Shown: positions 1-8,694, numbered from the stretch's first letter. The stretch is 64,000 nt of DNA from Jiella avicenniae (GCF_021390325.1 NZ_JAJUWU010000010.1:124001-188000); one strand, 5' to 3'. Notes: generated from the sequence alone by a model not told the origin. A program made the numbers and translations.

Positions 1-1
1 C

Positions 2-1249
2 TTCACCGAAGCCGACCGCAGAATTGGACACTGTCGCACGGCGGGACGCGAGCTTGCCCTGGGCGTCATCGATCTCGATCGCTTCAAGGCCGCGAACGAC
101 ACGTTCGGTCACGTGGTCGGGGACGAGATTCTCGGTGCGGTCGGAGAGCGCTTGCGGGACATTTTCGTAAACCACGACGGGCTCGTGGCGCGTCTGGGCG
201 GTGACGAGTTCGCCTTCGTGGTCGAGGGTGACGATGCGAAGGCGCTGGCGCTCGCGGGACACGTTTGTCAGGCTCTCGCGGCACCGTTCCATCTGGAGGA
301 CATCACCGTCTCGATCGGCGCCTCCTGCGGCATCGCGACGACGCACGATGTCTTGGGGACCTCGCGCGAACTCTACGATTGTGCCGACTACGCCCTTTAC
401 AAGACCAAGAGCGAGCGCCGCGGCTTTGCGACACTCTACTCGCCCGAGCACGAACAGCGCATCCGCTCCGAACGAGCCGTGGAAGCGGCCCTTCAGGTGG
501 CCGACCTCGACGAAGAGATGGAGGTCCATCTCCAGCCGATCGCCAGCATCGACGGAGGGACCGTCGCGTTCGTAGAGGCGCTCGCGCGCTGGACGAGCCC
601 GGAACTCGGCCCGGTCGCGCCCGACGTCTTCATCCTGCTCGCCGAGCGGGCGGGCATCATGCACCGCCTGACCCTGACGCTTCTCGGCAAGGCGCTTGCC
701 CACCTCGAACGGCTTCCGGCGGAGGTGATGCTCTCCTTCAATCTGTCGGCGCACGACATCACCTGTCACGAGACGGTGGTCGCCATCATGTCGCTCGTGC
801 GGCGCTCGGGCGTTCACCCGTCCCGGCTCGTCATGGAGCTGACGGAAACCGCTGTCGTCAGAGATTTCGAGGCCGCCGAGGCGTCGATGCGGCTGCTTCG
901 CTCGCTCGGGATCAAGATCGCTCTCGACGATTTCGGCACCGGGCAGTCGAGCCTCAGCTATCTGCGCAGGCTGCCGATCGACAAGGTCAAGATCGACAGA
1001 AGCTTCGTCGCCGGCGCCGACGATGTCGAAGGGCGCGAGCTACTCTCCGCCGTCGTCGCCTTCTGCAAGTCGATGCGCATGCAATGCATCGCGGAAGGCG
1101 TGGAAGACGCCTCGCAGCTTCGCTTCCTGCAGTCGATCGACTGCGACTTCTTTCAGGGTTATCTGCTCGCCAAGCCACTGCCGATCGACGAGCTCGTCGT
1201 TCTGGTGCAGGGCAGGGGACTGCCGGACCAACGGCTGGCAAAAGCCTGA
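2..1249 (+). CDS. GGDEF-EAL cyclic-di-GMP enzyme, 5' end outside window
   Basis: This is the C-terminal 415 residues of a protein that makes and/or degrades the second messenger cyclic di-GMP. The reading frame is open from the first bases, and the GGDEF fold already shows the sequence DLDRFKAANDTFGH ahead of any plausible start, so the true start lies upstream. The diguanylate cyclase signature GGDEF is intact at 197-211. The inhibitory RxxD site that normally sits just before it is replaced by NHDG. An EAL phosphodiesterase domain follows, with EAL at 575-583 and the later conserved pieces ELTET, DDFGTG, KIDRSF and EGVED all present. Both domains therefore look catalytically competent. Any N-terminal sensor or membrane part cannot be seen. 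Confidence 0.93.
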   Translation, partial: FTEADRRIGHCRTAGRELALGVIDLDRFKAANDTFGHVVGDEILGAVGERLRDIFVNHDGLVARLGGDEFAFVVEGDDAKALALAGHVCQALAAPFHLEDITVSIGASCGIATTHDVLGTSRELYDCADYALYKTKSERRGFATLYSPEHEQRIRSERAVEAALQVADLDEEMEVHLQPIASIDGGTVAFVEALARWTSPELGPVAPDVFILLAERAGIMHRLTLTLLGKALAHLERLPAEVMLSFNLSAHDITCHETVVAIMSLVRRSGVHPSRLVMELTETAVVRDFEAAEASMRLLRSLGIKIALDDFGTGQSSLSYLRRLPIDKVKIDRSFVAGADDVEGRELLSAVVAFCKSMRMQCIAEGVEDASQLRFLQSIDCDFFQGYLLAKPLPIDELVVLVQGRGLPDQRLAKA

Positions 1250-1411
1250 TCATGCTTCCGGCCCGGACGATTCCTCGGCAACGATCGAACCCCCGCGGCC
1301 GCCCGCCGTCGCCTCAGCCTTGACCGGCCTCCCGCCCCCGTGGCAACTCGCGTCCGACCCCTTTTCGCCCGTCGCGTCCAGCCGCGCGGGCTCATGCCGG
1401 ACCGCCCCATC

Positions 1412-2353
1412 ATGTCAGACATCGCCCCCCACATGGACCCGCGCCGCTCGTTTCAGGCGCTGATCCTGACGCTGCATCGCTACTGGGCCGACTATGGCTG
1501 CGTCGTGCTCCAGCCCTACGACATGGAGGTCGGCGCCGGCACCTTCCATCCGGCGACGACGCTGCGGGCCTTGGGTCCGCGGCCGTGGAATGCCGCATAC
1601 GTCCAGCCGTCGCGGCGGCCGAAGGACGGGCGCTACGGCGAGAACCCCAACCGGCTGCAGCACTACTATCAGTATCAGGTGATCCTGAAGCCGAACCCGG
1701 CGAACCTGCAGGAGCTCTATCTCGGCTCTTTAAAGGCGATCGGCATCGACACCGGCCTGCACGACATCCGTTTCGTCGAGGACGACTGGGAGAGCCCGAC
1801 GCTCGGCGCCTGGGGCCTCGGCTGGGAGTGCTGGTGCGACGGCATGGAGGTCTCGCAGTTCACCTACTTCCAGCAGGTCTGCGGCATCGAATGCGCGCCC
1901 GTCGCCGGCGAGCTGACCTACGGGCTTGAGCGTCTGGCGATGTACGTCCAGAACGTCGACAACGTCTACGACCTCAATTTCAACGGCCGCGAGGGGGCCG
2001 AGAAAGTCTTCTATGGCGACGTCTTCCTGCAGGCCGAGCAGGAATATTCCCGCTTCAACTTCGAGATCGCCGATACGAAGATCCTGCATCAGCACTTCAT
2101 CGATGCGGAAAACGAGTGCAAGGCAGTGCTGGCCTTCGGCGCCCCGGCGGAAGCCGGCGGCCTGCACAAATGCGTCCTGCCGGCCTACGACCAGTGCATC
2201 AAGGCGTCCCACGTCTTCAACCTGCTCGACGCCCGCGGCGTCATCTCGGTGACCGAGCGCCAGAGCTACATCCTGCGCGTCCGGAACCTCGCCAAGGCCT
2301 GCGGCGAGGCGTTTTTGCTGACGGATGCCGGTGGGGCGAACTGGAAGGGCTGA
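1412..2353 (+). CDS. glyQ: Glycyl-tRNA synthetase alpha subunit
   Basis: This is the catalytic alpha chain of the bacterial alpha2-beta2 glycyl-tRNA synthetase, which activates glycine and charges tRNA-Gly in the cytoplasm. The family hallmarks are unmistakable: [21 protein letters not shown] near the N-terminus, [38 protein letters not shown] and [13 protein letters not shown] chose the ATG at 1412, giving 313 residues beginning [14 protein letters not shown], because this matches the usual alphaproteobacterial N-terminus. The upstream in-frame starts at 1340 and 1394 would add an Arg/Pro-rich stretch not seen in the family, and the ATG at 1433 is also possible. The beta-subunit gene glyS does not follow; a toxin-antitoxin pair on the other strand sits immediately downstream and glyS is not found in the window. 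Confidence 0.96.
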   Translation: MSDIAPHMDPRRSFQALILTLHRYWADYGCVVLQPYDMEVGAGTFHPATTLRALGPRPWNAAYVQPSRRPKDGRYGENPNRLQHYYQYQVILKPNPANLQELYLGSLKAIGIDTGLHDIRFVEDDWESPTLGAWGLGWECWCDGMEVSQFTYFQQVCGIECAPVAGELTYGLERLAMYVQNVDNVYDLNFNGREGAEKVFYGDVFLQAEQEYSRFNFEIADTKILHQHFIDAENECKAVLAFGAPAEAGGLHKCVLPAYDQCIKASHVFNLLDARGVISVTERQSYILRVRNLAKACGEAFLLTDAGGANWKG

Positions 2354-2371
2354 TCGTCCATTGCGACGATC
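2352..2371 (+). terminator. Hairpin directly after glyQ
   Basis: GATCGTC and GACGATC form a perfect 7-bp stem with a 6-nt loop starting one base after the glyQ stop. No uridine run follows directly, so it is a weak terminator or a 3'-end stabiliser. Confidence 0.35.
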
Positions 2372-2445
2372 GTCGCGCGGGATTTTGCCGCCTGCCGCCC
2401 AGCGCGGGAATGGCTTGAGGCCCTGGCCCGGGTGCTGCCTGACGC

Positions 2446-2874
2446 CTAGCCCGGACCCTGCACGAACGGATCGATGACCGTGATCTCGGGAAAGCGGAAA
2501 TCCCGCGTGTTCCTGGTGAGTACCACGAGGCCGTGGACTGCGGCCGTCGCGGCAATCAGGCTGTCATAGCTCTCGGTGGCTGCCTCGGCCTGCATCGCGC
2601 CGCAGAGCAGCGCCTCCGTCGCGCCGAACGGCAGTATTCGGCCGTCATAGGCAGGCAGGACGTTGCCGGCGAGCCAGCGGTCGAGGACTGCCGCCTCGTC
2701 GGGCGCGCGGCGCTTGAGCCGAAGGATGCCCCTCCGGATTTCCATGATGGTGAACGCCGACAGGAAGAAGGCACGCTGTGGCACCTCCACGAACCACCGC
2801 TGCACCAGCGGAGCGGCCCGACGCCCCTTGCGCGCTTCCGAAAGGACGTTCGTGTCGACGAGGTATGTCGTCAA
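2446..2874 (-). CDS. vapC: VapC-type PIN-domain toxin ribonuclease
   Basis: This 142-residue protein is a PIN-domain endoribonuclease, the toxin of a type II toxin-antitoxin pair. Such toxins cleave tRNA or rRNA when free of the antitoxin. The acidic metal-binding residues are visible in order: VDTNVLSE near residue 7, MEIRRG in the middle, YDSLIAATA near residue 103 and TRNTRDF near residue 121. Length and motif spacing are typical. The start codon is TTG at 2874 and overlaps the antitoxin stop codon as TTGA, so translation is coupled and the toxin should be made only after the antitoxin. The gene lies convergent to glyQ. The actual RNA target cannot be inferred. Confidence 0.9.
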   Translation of the reverse strand: MTTYLVDTNVLSEARKGRRAAPLVQRWFVEVPQRAFFLSAFTIMEIRRGILRLKRRAPDEAAVLDRWLAGNVLPAYDGRILPFGATEALLCGAMQAEAATESYDSLIAATAAVHGLVVLTRNTRDFRFPEITVIDPFVQGPG

Positions 2875-3122
2875 AACGTGACCTGCCGGCCAGCCGGGGC
2901 AGGGCGCTCGAAGTCGATGTCGATGCCGGAGGCGTCCTCGCTGGCGAGGAGATCGAGCATGGTGGGGCCGGCCTTCTCGCCACTCATCCGCCGAAATTCC
3001 TCGTGGGTCATCAAGACGAAGGCGGGCTTGCCCCGATCTGTGATGACGACCGGCGACACGGCGGCGGCGCGCTTTGCTGCTCCGATGTCCTGATTGAGTT
3101 CGCGCGACGAGATCGTGGTCAT
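2871..3122 (-). CDS. Phd/YefM-family antitoxin
   Basis: This 83-residue protein is the antitoxin of the pair. It has the Phd/YefM N-terminal DNA-binding fold (MTTISSRELNQDIGAAKRAA, then VVITDRGKPAFVLMTHEEF) and a disordered, charged C-terminal tail that would wrap the PIN toxin. A strong Shine-Dalgarno sequence, AAGGAGG, stands 5 nt before its ATG. The protein should repress its own promoter through the inverted repeat at 3135-3160, which overlaps the -10 element, as Phd-type antitoxins do. The pairing of a Phd-type antitoxin with a VapC toxin is common. An intact pair with a good promoter suggests a functional module rather than a relic. Confidence 0.9.
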   Translation of the reverse strand: MTTISSRELNQDIGAAKRAAAVSPVVITDRGKPAFVLMTHEEFRRMSGEKAGPTMLDLLASEDASGIDIDFERPAPAGRQVTF

Positions 3123-3134
3123 GACCGCCTCCTT

Positions 3135-3160
3135 GTAGTAACGAAAAAATAGGTTACTAC
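3135..3160. promoter_or_regulatory. Antitoxin operator inverted repeat
   Basis: GTAGTAAC (3135-3142) and GTTACTAC (3153-3160) are perfect 8-bp inverted arms separated by 10 bp. They cover the -10 box and start site of the toxin-antitoxin promoter, the expected place for autorepression by the antitoxin or the toxin-antitoxin complex. Confidence 0.65.
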
Positions 3161-3174
3161 ATTGAGCTGGTCAA
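3146..3174 (-). promoter_or_regulatory. Promoter of the toxin-antitoxin operon
   Basis: On the minus strand a -35 box TTGACC (3169-3174) and a -10 box TATTTT (3146-3151) are separated by exactly 17 bp. Transcription would start near 3139, giving a short leader that contains the AAGGAGG ribosome site. Confidence 0.7.
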
Positions 3175-3363
3175 GAAGCTCAGACCCACGCGGTGGCGCC
3201 ACCGGAGCTTGGAGCCCGGCAGCGTTACGGGCAAGTCCCGCTGATCTTCGTCCGAGCTCGCGATGTCGGGAAAGGGTACCATGGGCCGTAGCGCACGGGC
3301 CCTTCCGGGGAACGTCGGCGGAAAGGCTCTCGATGCTCAGATCGTAGGACGTCTCGATCGCAA

Positions 3364-3466
3364 TAGAGCATGATCCCGAAAAGTGGGAACCGGTTTTCGG
3401 AAAAGATCATGCGCAAACAGAAAGATGGAGCGGGACGATGAGCGAAGCTCATTTTATCTCGCTCTA
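3364..3466. repeat. Rhizobial intergenic mosaic repeat with two hairpins
   Basis: This is a palindromic element of the type scattered between genes in Rhizobiales. The outer arms GCATGATC (3368-3375) and GATCATGC (3405-3412) enclose inner arms CCGAAAA (3376-3382) and TTTTCGG (3394-3400). A second hairpin follows, with ATGAGC (3438-3443) and GCTCAT (3447-3452) flanked by GAGCGGGA and TCTCGCTC. I recognise the type from its sequence; only one copy is in this window. The rest of the 3123-3761 gap, apart from the toxin-antitoxin promoter, holds no gene I can support. Confidence 0.65.
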
Positions 3467-3761
3467 GCGAACCAGCCGCGGAAGTCGCCCCGTCCGAGCC
3501 CGGATGGAAGGCGTAGAAGGTGGCTGTCGATTGCGGTTCAGAAGGGGTTTGGAAAACGTCGGAGAAAGCGGGACGCGCGACCGAAGTGACGCGCAAGCCC
3601 TGACGGAGCGTTGACGCGTCTAAACCGCGATCGCGGAAAGCCGTCTTCTCGGTTCGCTTCGCGGTCGAGGCTTTTGCATTGGCTTCCAACGCACTAGGTT
3701 GGTGACACACAAGCGAGAGCCGTGTTCTCGCCAGCCGACGCGCTCCGCAATCGACGGGCTC

Positions 3762-6700
3762 ATGAACCGACTGACAATTCCCCAGCCCTCAGCCACGGCG
3801 CGCCCCGCCGACGCCAACGTCACGGCCGTCCTCGGGCCGACGAACACCGGCAAGACCCATCTCGCCATCGAGCGGATGATCGCCCATGGCTCCGGCACCA
3901 TCGGCCTGCCGCTCAGGCTCTTGGCGCGGGAAGTCTATCAGAAGGTCTGCGACCGGGTCGGCGCCGGCCATGTGGCGCTGATCACCGGCGAGGAGAAGAT
4001 CCGGCCGCCGAACGCCCGCTATTTCGTCTGCACCGTCGAAGCGATGCCGCGCAATCCCGGCACCGCCTTCGTCGCCGTCGACGAGGTGCAACTCGCCGGT
4101 GATCTCGAACGCGGCCATACCTTCACCGACCGGATCCTCACCGCCAGGGGCTTTCAGGAAACGCTGCTGCTCGGCGCCGGCACCATGCAGGGCGTCCTCT
4201 CCCGGCTGATCCCCGGCCTGTCCACCCAGACCCGGCCGCGCATGTCGAACCTCGTCTACGCCGGCTCGAAGAAGATCACCCGGCTGCCGCGGCGCTCGGC
4301 CATCGTCGCCTTCTCGGCGGAGGAGGTCTATGCGATCGCCGAGCTGATCCGCCGCCAGCGCGGCGGCGCGGCGGTCGTCCTCGGGGCGCTCTCGCCCCGC
4401 ACCCGCAACGCCCAGGTCGAGCTCTACCAGGCCGGCGAGGTCGACTATCTCGTCGCCACCGACGCCATCGGCATGGGCCTCAATCTCGACGTCGATCACG
4501 TCGCCTTCGCCCAGGACTGGAAATATGACGGCTTCCAGTACCGCCAGCTGACCGCGGCCGAATACGGTCAGATCGCCGGCCGGGCCGGCCGCCACGTGCG
4601 CGACGGCACCTTCGGCGTGACCGGCCAGGTCAATCCGCTGCCGGACGAACTCGTCGAGGCGTTGGAAGCCCACAGCTTCGCGCCGGTGAAGGTCGTCCAG
4701 TGGCGAAGCGGCGATCTCGATTTCGCGTCCATCGACGCGCTGAAGGACAGTCTGGAGCGCCCGCCGCCGAACGAGGCCCTGGCGAAGGCTTTGCCGGCCG
4801 TCGACCAGCGGGCGCTGGAATTCCTCGCCCGCCTGCCGGAGATCACCCGGCGGGCGCGGGGCGCAAAACGCGTCGAACTCTTGTGGGAGGCCTGCAAGCT
4901 TCCCGATTATCGGCGCATCGCGCCGGCCCAGCATGCCGAAATCATCGCCTCGATCTTCGCCGACGTCGCCGACAACGGCCATGTGTCCGAAGACTACATG
5001 GCCGCACAGGTGCGGCGGGCCGACCGCACCGAAGGCGATCTCGACACCCTGTCCCAGCGCATCGCCGAAATCCGCACCTGGACTTATATTTCGCACCGCC
5101 CGGACTGGCTTGCCGATCCGACACACTGGCAGGAAAAGACTCGCGACATCGAGGACCGGCTGTCCGACGCCCTGCACGACAGGTTGACGAAACGGTTCGT
5201 AGACCGCAGGACAAGCGTCTTGATGAAGCGGCTGAGAGAGAACGCGTTCATGGAAGCAGAAATCGCCAGCGACGGTACGGTGTCGGTCGAGGGCCACGCC
5301 GTGGGCGAACTGCAGGGTTTCCGTTTCTCGCCCGACACGAAAGCCGAGGGCGCGGACGGGCGGGCCGTCCGCACGGCTGCGCAAAAGGCGCTGGCCGGCG
5401 AGTTCGAAAAGCGGGCGGAGCGCTTCGCCAATGCTCCGAACGGCGATCTGGCGCTCGGCTCCGACGGGCTGATCCGCTGGCTCGGTGCGCCGGTCGCGAC
5501 GCTGACGGGGGGCGAGGATCCGCTCAAGCCGCGAATCGTCGTGCTGGCCGACGAGCAGCTGACCGGCCCGGCGCGGGACATGGTCTCGGCCCGGCTCGAG
5601 CGATTCGTCACCTATCAGGTCTCCACCATCCTGAAGCCGCTCGCCGATCTGAAGCAGGGCGAGGGCCTCGAGGGCGTCGCCCGCGGGCTCGCCTATCGCC
5701 TCGTCGAGGAATACGGCATCCTGCAGCGCCGCGACGTCTCGGAGGAAGTGCGCGGGCTCGATCAGGCGGCGAGAGCCGCCCTGCGGCGCTGCGGCGTCCG
5801 GTTCGGCGCCTACCACATCTTCGTGCCGACGCTGATCAAGCCGGCCCCGGCCAGCCTCCTGACGCTGCTCTGGGCGATCCAGAACGACGGCCGCGACCGG
5901 CCGGGCTTCAGCGACGTGACGCATCTGCTTTCGACCGGACGGACCTCGGCCGTCGCCGATACGGCCTACGATCCGATCTTCTACAAGCTCGCCGGCTACA
6001 GGCTGCTCGGCCGCAGGGCGGTGCGCGTCGACATTCTGGAGCGTCTCGCCGATCTCATCCGGCCGGCGCTCGGCTGGAAGCCCGGCACCGGCAAGCGCCC
6101 GGACGGCGGCTACAACGGCGCCCAGTTCCTGGTGACTCCGGCGATGATGTCGATCCTCGGCGCGACCGCCGACGACATGGACGAGATCCTCAAGGGTCTC
6201 GGCTATCGGCCGCAGCCGATGCAGGCTGACGCCGTCGAGGCGGAGCTGTCGCGTCTCGACGAGGAAGCCGCCGCCAAGGACGCGGCCGACAAGGCCGAGG
6301 CCGCGCGCAAGGCTGCCGAAGCCGCCGCCAGCGCCGCAGCGCCGCAGCCGCCCGAGGCGTCTGGCGAGGAAGCGCCGGCGGGTGAGGCGGGCGAAGCCGT
6401 CGCCGCAGAAGCTCCCGAAGCGGGCCAGCCGGACGTCGTCGCTGCGCATGATGACGAGGCTGCCCCCGCTGCGGACCGCGCCGATCCGACGGATGGCGAA
6501 GCCCCGGCAACTTCCGGGGATGCGGCGCAACTGCCTGCGTCAGAGCCGGAGCCGGCCAGCGAAACGCCGGCCGCGACCCCCGCCGAGTATGGAGCCGGCG
6601 CCGCCGGTGAAGCCGTCGTCGAGGCTGCCGTGGCGCCGGTCGCCACGGATGCCGTCTCGGCCGGCGACGAGACGGAGGCAGCAGGCGGCGACGTCGCCGC

Positions 6701-7202
6701 CGAGGCATCGAGCGGGCCCGCCCCGGAAGGGACGTCGGCTGCCGATCCGGCTGCTGCGCCGGAACAGGCCGCGGGCGGAGAGGCGCCGGCCCAGCCCGAG
6801 GAGCCCGCAGAGCCGCGCATCGTGCAGGTCTGGCGGCCGCATCGCGGCGACCGCAATCCCGGCCAGAACCGCCAGGGTCGCCGGGGACGCGCCGCAGGAC
6901 AGGGACGCCAGGGGCAGGGTCAGCCGGGCGAGGCGGCGACGGAGGCCGGCCCCTCCCAGGGGCGGCAGCGTTTCGCCCGTCGCCACGAGAACCAGGACGG
7001 CGAAGGCCGGCCGCAGCGCTTCGGCAAGGGCGGCGGTAAGGGCACGGACCAGAAGGGCCAGGATTTCGGGGATCGCTCCAACCGTGGCCCGCATCGCGAC
7101 AAGAACGACGGCGGCGGCCGACGGGACAAGGCGCCGCAGCGCATCGATCCGGATTCGCCCTTCGCCAAGCTGGCAGCCCTGAAGGAAAAGCTTGGACGCT
7201 GA
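3762..7202 (+). CDS. Suv3-like DEAD/DEAH-type RNA helicase with long low-complexity tail
   Basis: This large protein (1146 residues from the ATG at 3762) is a superfamily 2 helicase of the Suv3 type, the bacterial relative of the mitochondrial RNA degradosome helicase. The Walker A sequence GPTNTGKT is at about residue 25, DEVQ at about 100, the motif V region VATDAIGMGLNLDVDH at about 240 and motif VI QIAGRAGRH at about 285. After about residue 820 the sequence becomes Ala/Glu/Pro-rich and then Arg/Gly/Gln-rich, probably a disordered RNA-binding tail. In-frame TTG (3699) and GTG (3702) starts exist, but they would add a stretch before the conserved core that looks unrelated. The stop overlaps the start of the next gene by 11 nt, coupling it to an S4 RNA-binding protein. 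Confidence 0.9.
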   Translation: MNRLTIPQPSATARPADANVTAVLGPTNTGKTHLAIERMIAHGSGTIGLPLRLLAREVYQKVCDRVGAGHVALITGEEKIRPPNARYFVCTVEAMPRNPGTAFVAVDEVQLAGDLERGHTFTDRILTARGFQETLLLGAGTMQGVLSRLIPGLSTQTRPRMSNLVYAGSKKITRLPRRSAIVAFSAEEVYAIAELIRRQRGGAAVVLGALSPRTRNAQVELYQAGEVDYLVATDAIGMGLNLDVDHVAFAQDWKYDGFQYRQLTAAEYGQIAGRAGRHVRDGTFGVTGQVNPLPDELVEALEAHSFAPVKVVQWRSGDLDFASIDALKDSLERPPPNEALAKALPAVDQRALEFLARLPEITRRARGAKRVELLWEACKLPDYRRIAPAQHAEIIASIFADVADNGHVSEDYMAAQVRRADRTEGDLDTLSQRIAEIRTWTYISHRPDWLADPTHWQEKTRDIEDRLSDALHDRLTKRFVDRRTSVLMKRLRENAFMEAEIASDGTVSVEGHAVGELQGFRFSPDTKAEGADGRAVRTAAQKALAGEFEKRAERFANAPNGDLALGSDGLIRWLGAPVATLTGGEDPLKPRIVVLADEQLTGPARDMVSARLERFVTYQVSTILKPLADLKQGEGLEGVARGLAYRLVEEYGILQRRDVSEEVRGLDQAARAALRRCGVRFGAYHIFVPTLIKPAPASLLTLLWAIQNDGRDRPGFSDVTHLLSTGRTSAVADTAYDPIFYKLAGYRLLGRRAVRVDILERLADLIRPALGWKPGTGKRPDGGYNGAQFLVTPAMMSILGATADDMDEILKGLGYRPQPMQADAVEAELSRLDEEAAAKDAADKAEAARKAAEAAASAAAPQPPEASGEEAPAGEAGEAVAAEAPEAGQPDVVAAHDDEAAPAADRADPTDGEAPATSGDAAQLPASEPEPASETPAATPAEYGAGAAGEAVVEAAVAPVATDAVSAGDETEAAGGDVAAEASSGPAPEGTSAADPAAAPEQAAGGEAPAQPEEPAEPRIVQVWRPHRGDRNPGQNRQGRRGRAAGQGRQGQGQPGEAATEAGPSQGRQRFARRHENQDGEGRPQRFGKGGGKGTDQKGQDFGDRSNRGPHRDKNDGGGRRDKAPQRIDPDSPFAKLAALKEKLGR

Positions 7203-7635
7203 CGAGGACGAGAACGGCCCGGCGGGCAAGGGCGCCCAGCGTCTCGACAAGTGGCTGTTCTTCGCCCGCGTCGTGAAGTCCCGCACTCTCGCCCAGAAGC
7301 TCGTCCTTTCCGGCGGCGTGCGACTCAATCGCGACAAGATCACCAATCCGGCGAGGCAGGTGCGGGTCGGCGATACGCTGACGATCTCCTATGCCCGCGC
7401 GGTCCGCGTGCTGAAAATCCGCCAGCCGGGCGCAAGGCGCGGCCCGGCGAGCGAGGCGGCCGGACTCTACGAGGACCTGTCGCCGGCGCCGATCCGGGCG
7501 GCGTCCGGCGAAGATGGTGACGAGGCGCCGAGATCTACGCCTGCTGCCGCGGCGAGGGCGCCGGAAGCGGATGCACCGCGGCCTTCCAAGAAGGATCGGC
7601 GGGCGCTCGCCCGTCTGAAGGGCGGCGATCCGTAA
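7192..7635 (+). CDS. S4-domain RNA-binding protein, Hsp15/HslR-like
   Basis: This 147-residue protein carries an S4 RNA-binding domain at about residues 15-75 (QRLDKWLFFARVVKSRTLAQ, then GGVRLNRDKI and VRVGDTLTI). It resembles Hsp15 (HslR), which binds free 50S ribosomal subunits carrying a stalled nascent chain. The C-terminal half is Ala/Pro/acidic and ends in a basic segment, as is common in alphaproteobacterial versions. The start is TTG at 7192, inside the end of the helicase gene, with GAAGGAAAAG just upstream as ribosome site. The overlap points to one transcript for two RNA-handling proteins. The exact substrate is inferred from the family only. Confidence 0.85.
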   Translation: MDADEDENGPAGKGAQRLDKWLFFARVVKSRTLAQKLVLSGGVRLNRDKITNPARQVRVGDTLTISYARAVRVLKIRQPGARRGPASEAAGLYEDLSPAPIRAASGEDGDEAPRSTPAAAARAPEADAPRPSKKDRRALARLKGGDP

Positions 7636-7648
7636 CGCACCCTGCCTT

Positions 7649-7677
7649 CGGACGATCGGTGCGAAGGCGATCGTCCG
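7649..7677 (+). terminator. Strong hairpin after the S4 gene
   Basis: CGGACGATCG (7649-7658) and CGATCGTCCG (7668-7677) form a perfect 10-bp stem with a 9-nt loop, 14 nt after the stop. There is no clear uridine tract, so it may act as a terminator with help or as a 3' stabiliser. Confidence 0.5.
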
Positions 7678-7727
7678 GCCGGGAAATATCTTTGCGGATT
7701 CGGCCGCCGGGACGACAAGCTTTGCGC

Positions 7728-7756
7728 TTGCAAGGCAATTTGCGAGTGGCTAGGTC
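7728..7756 (+). promoter_or_regulatory. Candidate fdxA promoter
   Basis: TTGCAA (7728-7733) and TAGGTC (7751-7756) are spaced 17 bp and lie about 80 nt upstream of fdxA. The -10 match is poor. Confidence 0.3.
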
Positions 7757-7836
7757 CTGTGACGAAGGATAGGCCCCGTGTGCCGCCACGCGGCCCGGGC
7801 GAGACGGCGGTCTCAGGCCGCCCGAGAGGATGACAG

Positions 7837-8175
7837 ATGACTTATGTCGTGACCGACAATTGCATTCGCTGCAAATACATGGACTGCGTCGAAGTGTGTC
7901 CGGTCGACTGTTTCTACGAAGGCGAGAACATGCTCGTCATCCATCCCGACGAATGCATCGACTGCGGCGTCTGCGAACCCGAATGTCCGGCCGAGGCGAT
8001 CAAGCCCGACACCGAGCCCGACCTCGACAAGTGGCTGACGGTCAACGCCGAATATGCCGAGAAATGGCCGAACATCACGATCAAGCGTGAAGCGCCGGCG
8101 GATGCCGAGAAATACGACGGCGAGGACGGCAAGTTCGAGAAATACTTCTCGGCCGAGTCCGGCCAGGGCGACTGA
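7837..8175 (+). CDS. fdxA: Seven-iron ferredoxin (3Fe-4S/4Fe-4S)
   Basis: This 112-residue electron carrier is a FdxA-type 7Fe ferredoxin. The first cluster motif is [17 protein letters not shown] near residues 9-25, where the usual second cysteine position is modified as in 3Fe-4S sites. The second is [12 protein letters not shown] at about residues 40-51, a classic 4Fe-4S binding site. The C-terminal 50 residues, with [20 protein letters not shown], match the long tail of the alphaproteobacterial family. The ATG is preceded by GAGAGGATGAC. The gene stands alone between the S4 gene and carD. Its redox partner cannot be inferred here; in related organisms it is a general, often essential, ferredoxin. 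Confidence 0.96.
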   Translation: MTYVVTDNCIRCKYMDCVEVCPVDCFYEGENMLVIHPDECIDCGVCEPECPAEAIKPDTEPDLDKWLTVNAEYAEKWPNITIKREAPADAEKYDGEDGKFEKYFSAESGQGD

Positions 8176-8694
8176 GGCAGTCGCGCATCGAGGGCGCCGA
8201 CGTCCTTCGGGCAGCGCGCGAAGCGCTTCGGCTCGGGCCCGCAAGCCGTCATTTCAAGGCAATGAGCGATTGCGTTCCGCATGCCGGTGGTCGGCGCGCG
8301 GGCGCGTCGGCCTCGCGATTCGTCCGGCGACGTGGCGGATTCCGCCGCTGCGTTGCACAATCGCGGCATCCCCCCGAATTCCTTGAATTTTCCGGCAGGA
8401 TATTGTAAGCTGCCATACACAGTCGGGTGCAAAGGCACTTGAGCATCCAGTCCCGAGGTTCGGGACGAGATGGTTTTCCGAAAGGATGTTTCCCCCAGCG
8501 CGGCCAAGTCGACGGTTCTGCCGAAGAACCGGTGTCGAACATGTGGCTCGCGCCTCGGTCGGCGACATTCTGCCTGGCGCGGCTGCGATCTGTCGATCCT
8601 TCCGGAGGGATCGTCGCCAACCGGTGGCTCTCAAGCTGCCGCCCGTGTCTAGCGGCTGTTTCGGCCCGGCACAATAGGGAGTTAGAAAAAGCGT
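8176..8694. other. 519-bp gap between fdxA and carD
   Basis: No supported gene lies here. It contains a candidate promoter (8383-8411) and a small hairpin, TCCCGA-GGT-TCGGGA at 8451-8465, in what would be the carD leader. The open frames through it have no recognisable similarity or ribosome sites. Confidence 0.5.
8383..8411 (+). promoter_or_regulatory. Candidate carD promoter
   Basis: TTGAAT (8383-8388) and TAAGCT (8406-8411) are separated by 17 bp in a locally AT-richer patch. If used, the carD mRNA would have a leader of about 280 nt. Confidence 0.35.

Noticed and set aside
3225-3710. 161-codon minus-strand frame between the toxin-antitoxin pair and the helicase
   Set aside because: Its central part is a translation of the palindromic mosaic repeat, a frequent source of false hypothetical proteins in Rhizobiales.
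3789-6530. Very long open frame (913 codons) on the minus strand opposite the helicase
   Set aside because: It mirrors the helicase codons in a GC-rich genome, has Arg/Asp/Gly-rich composition without any motif, while the plus strand has a full set of helicase motifs.
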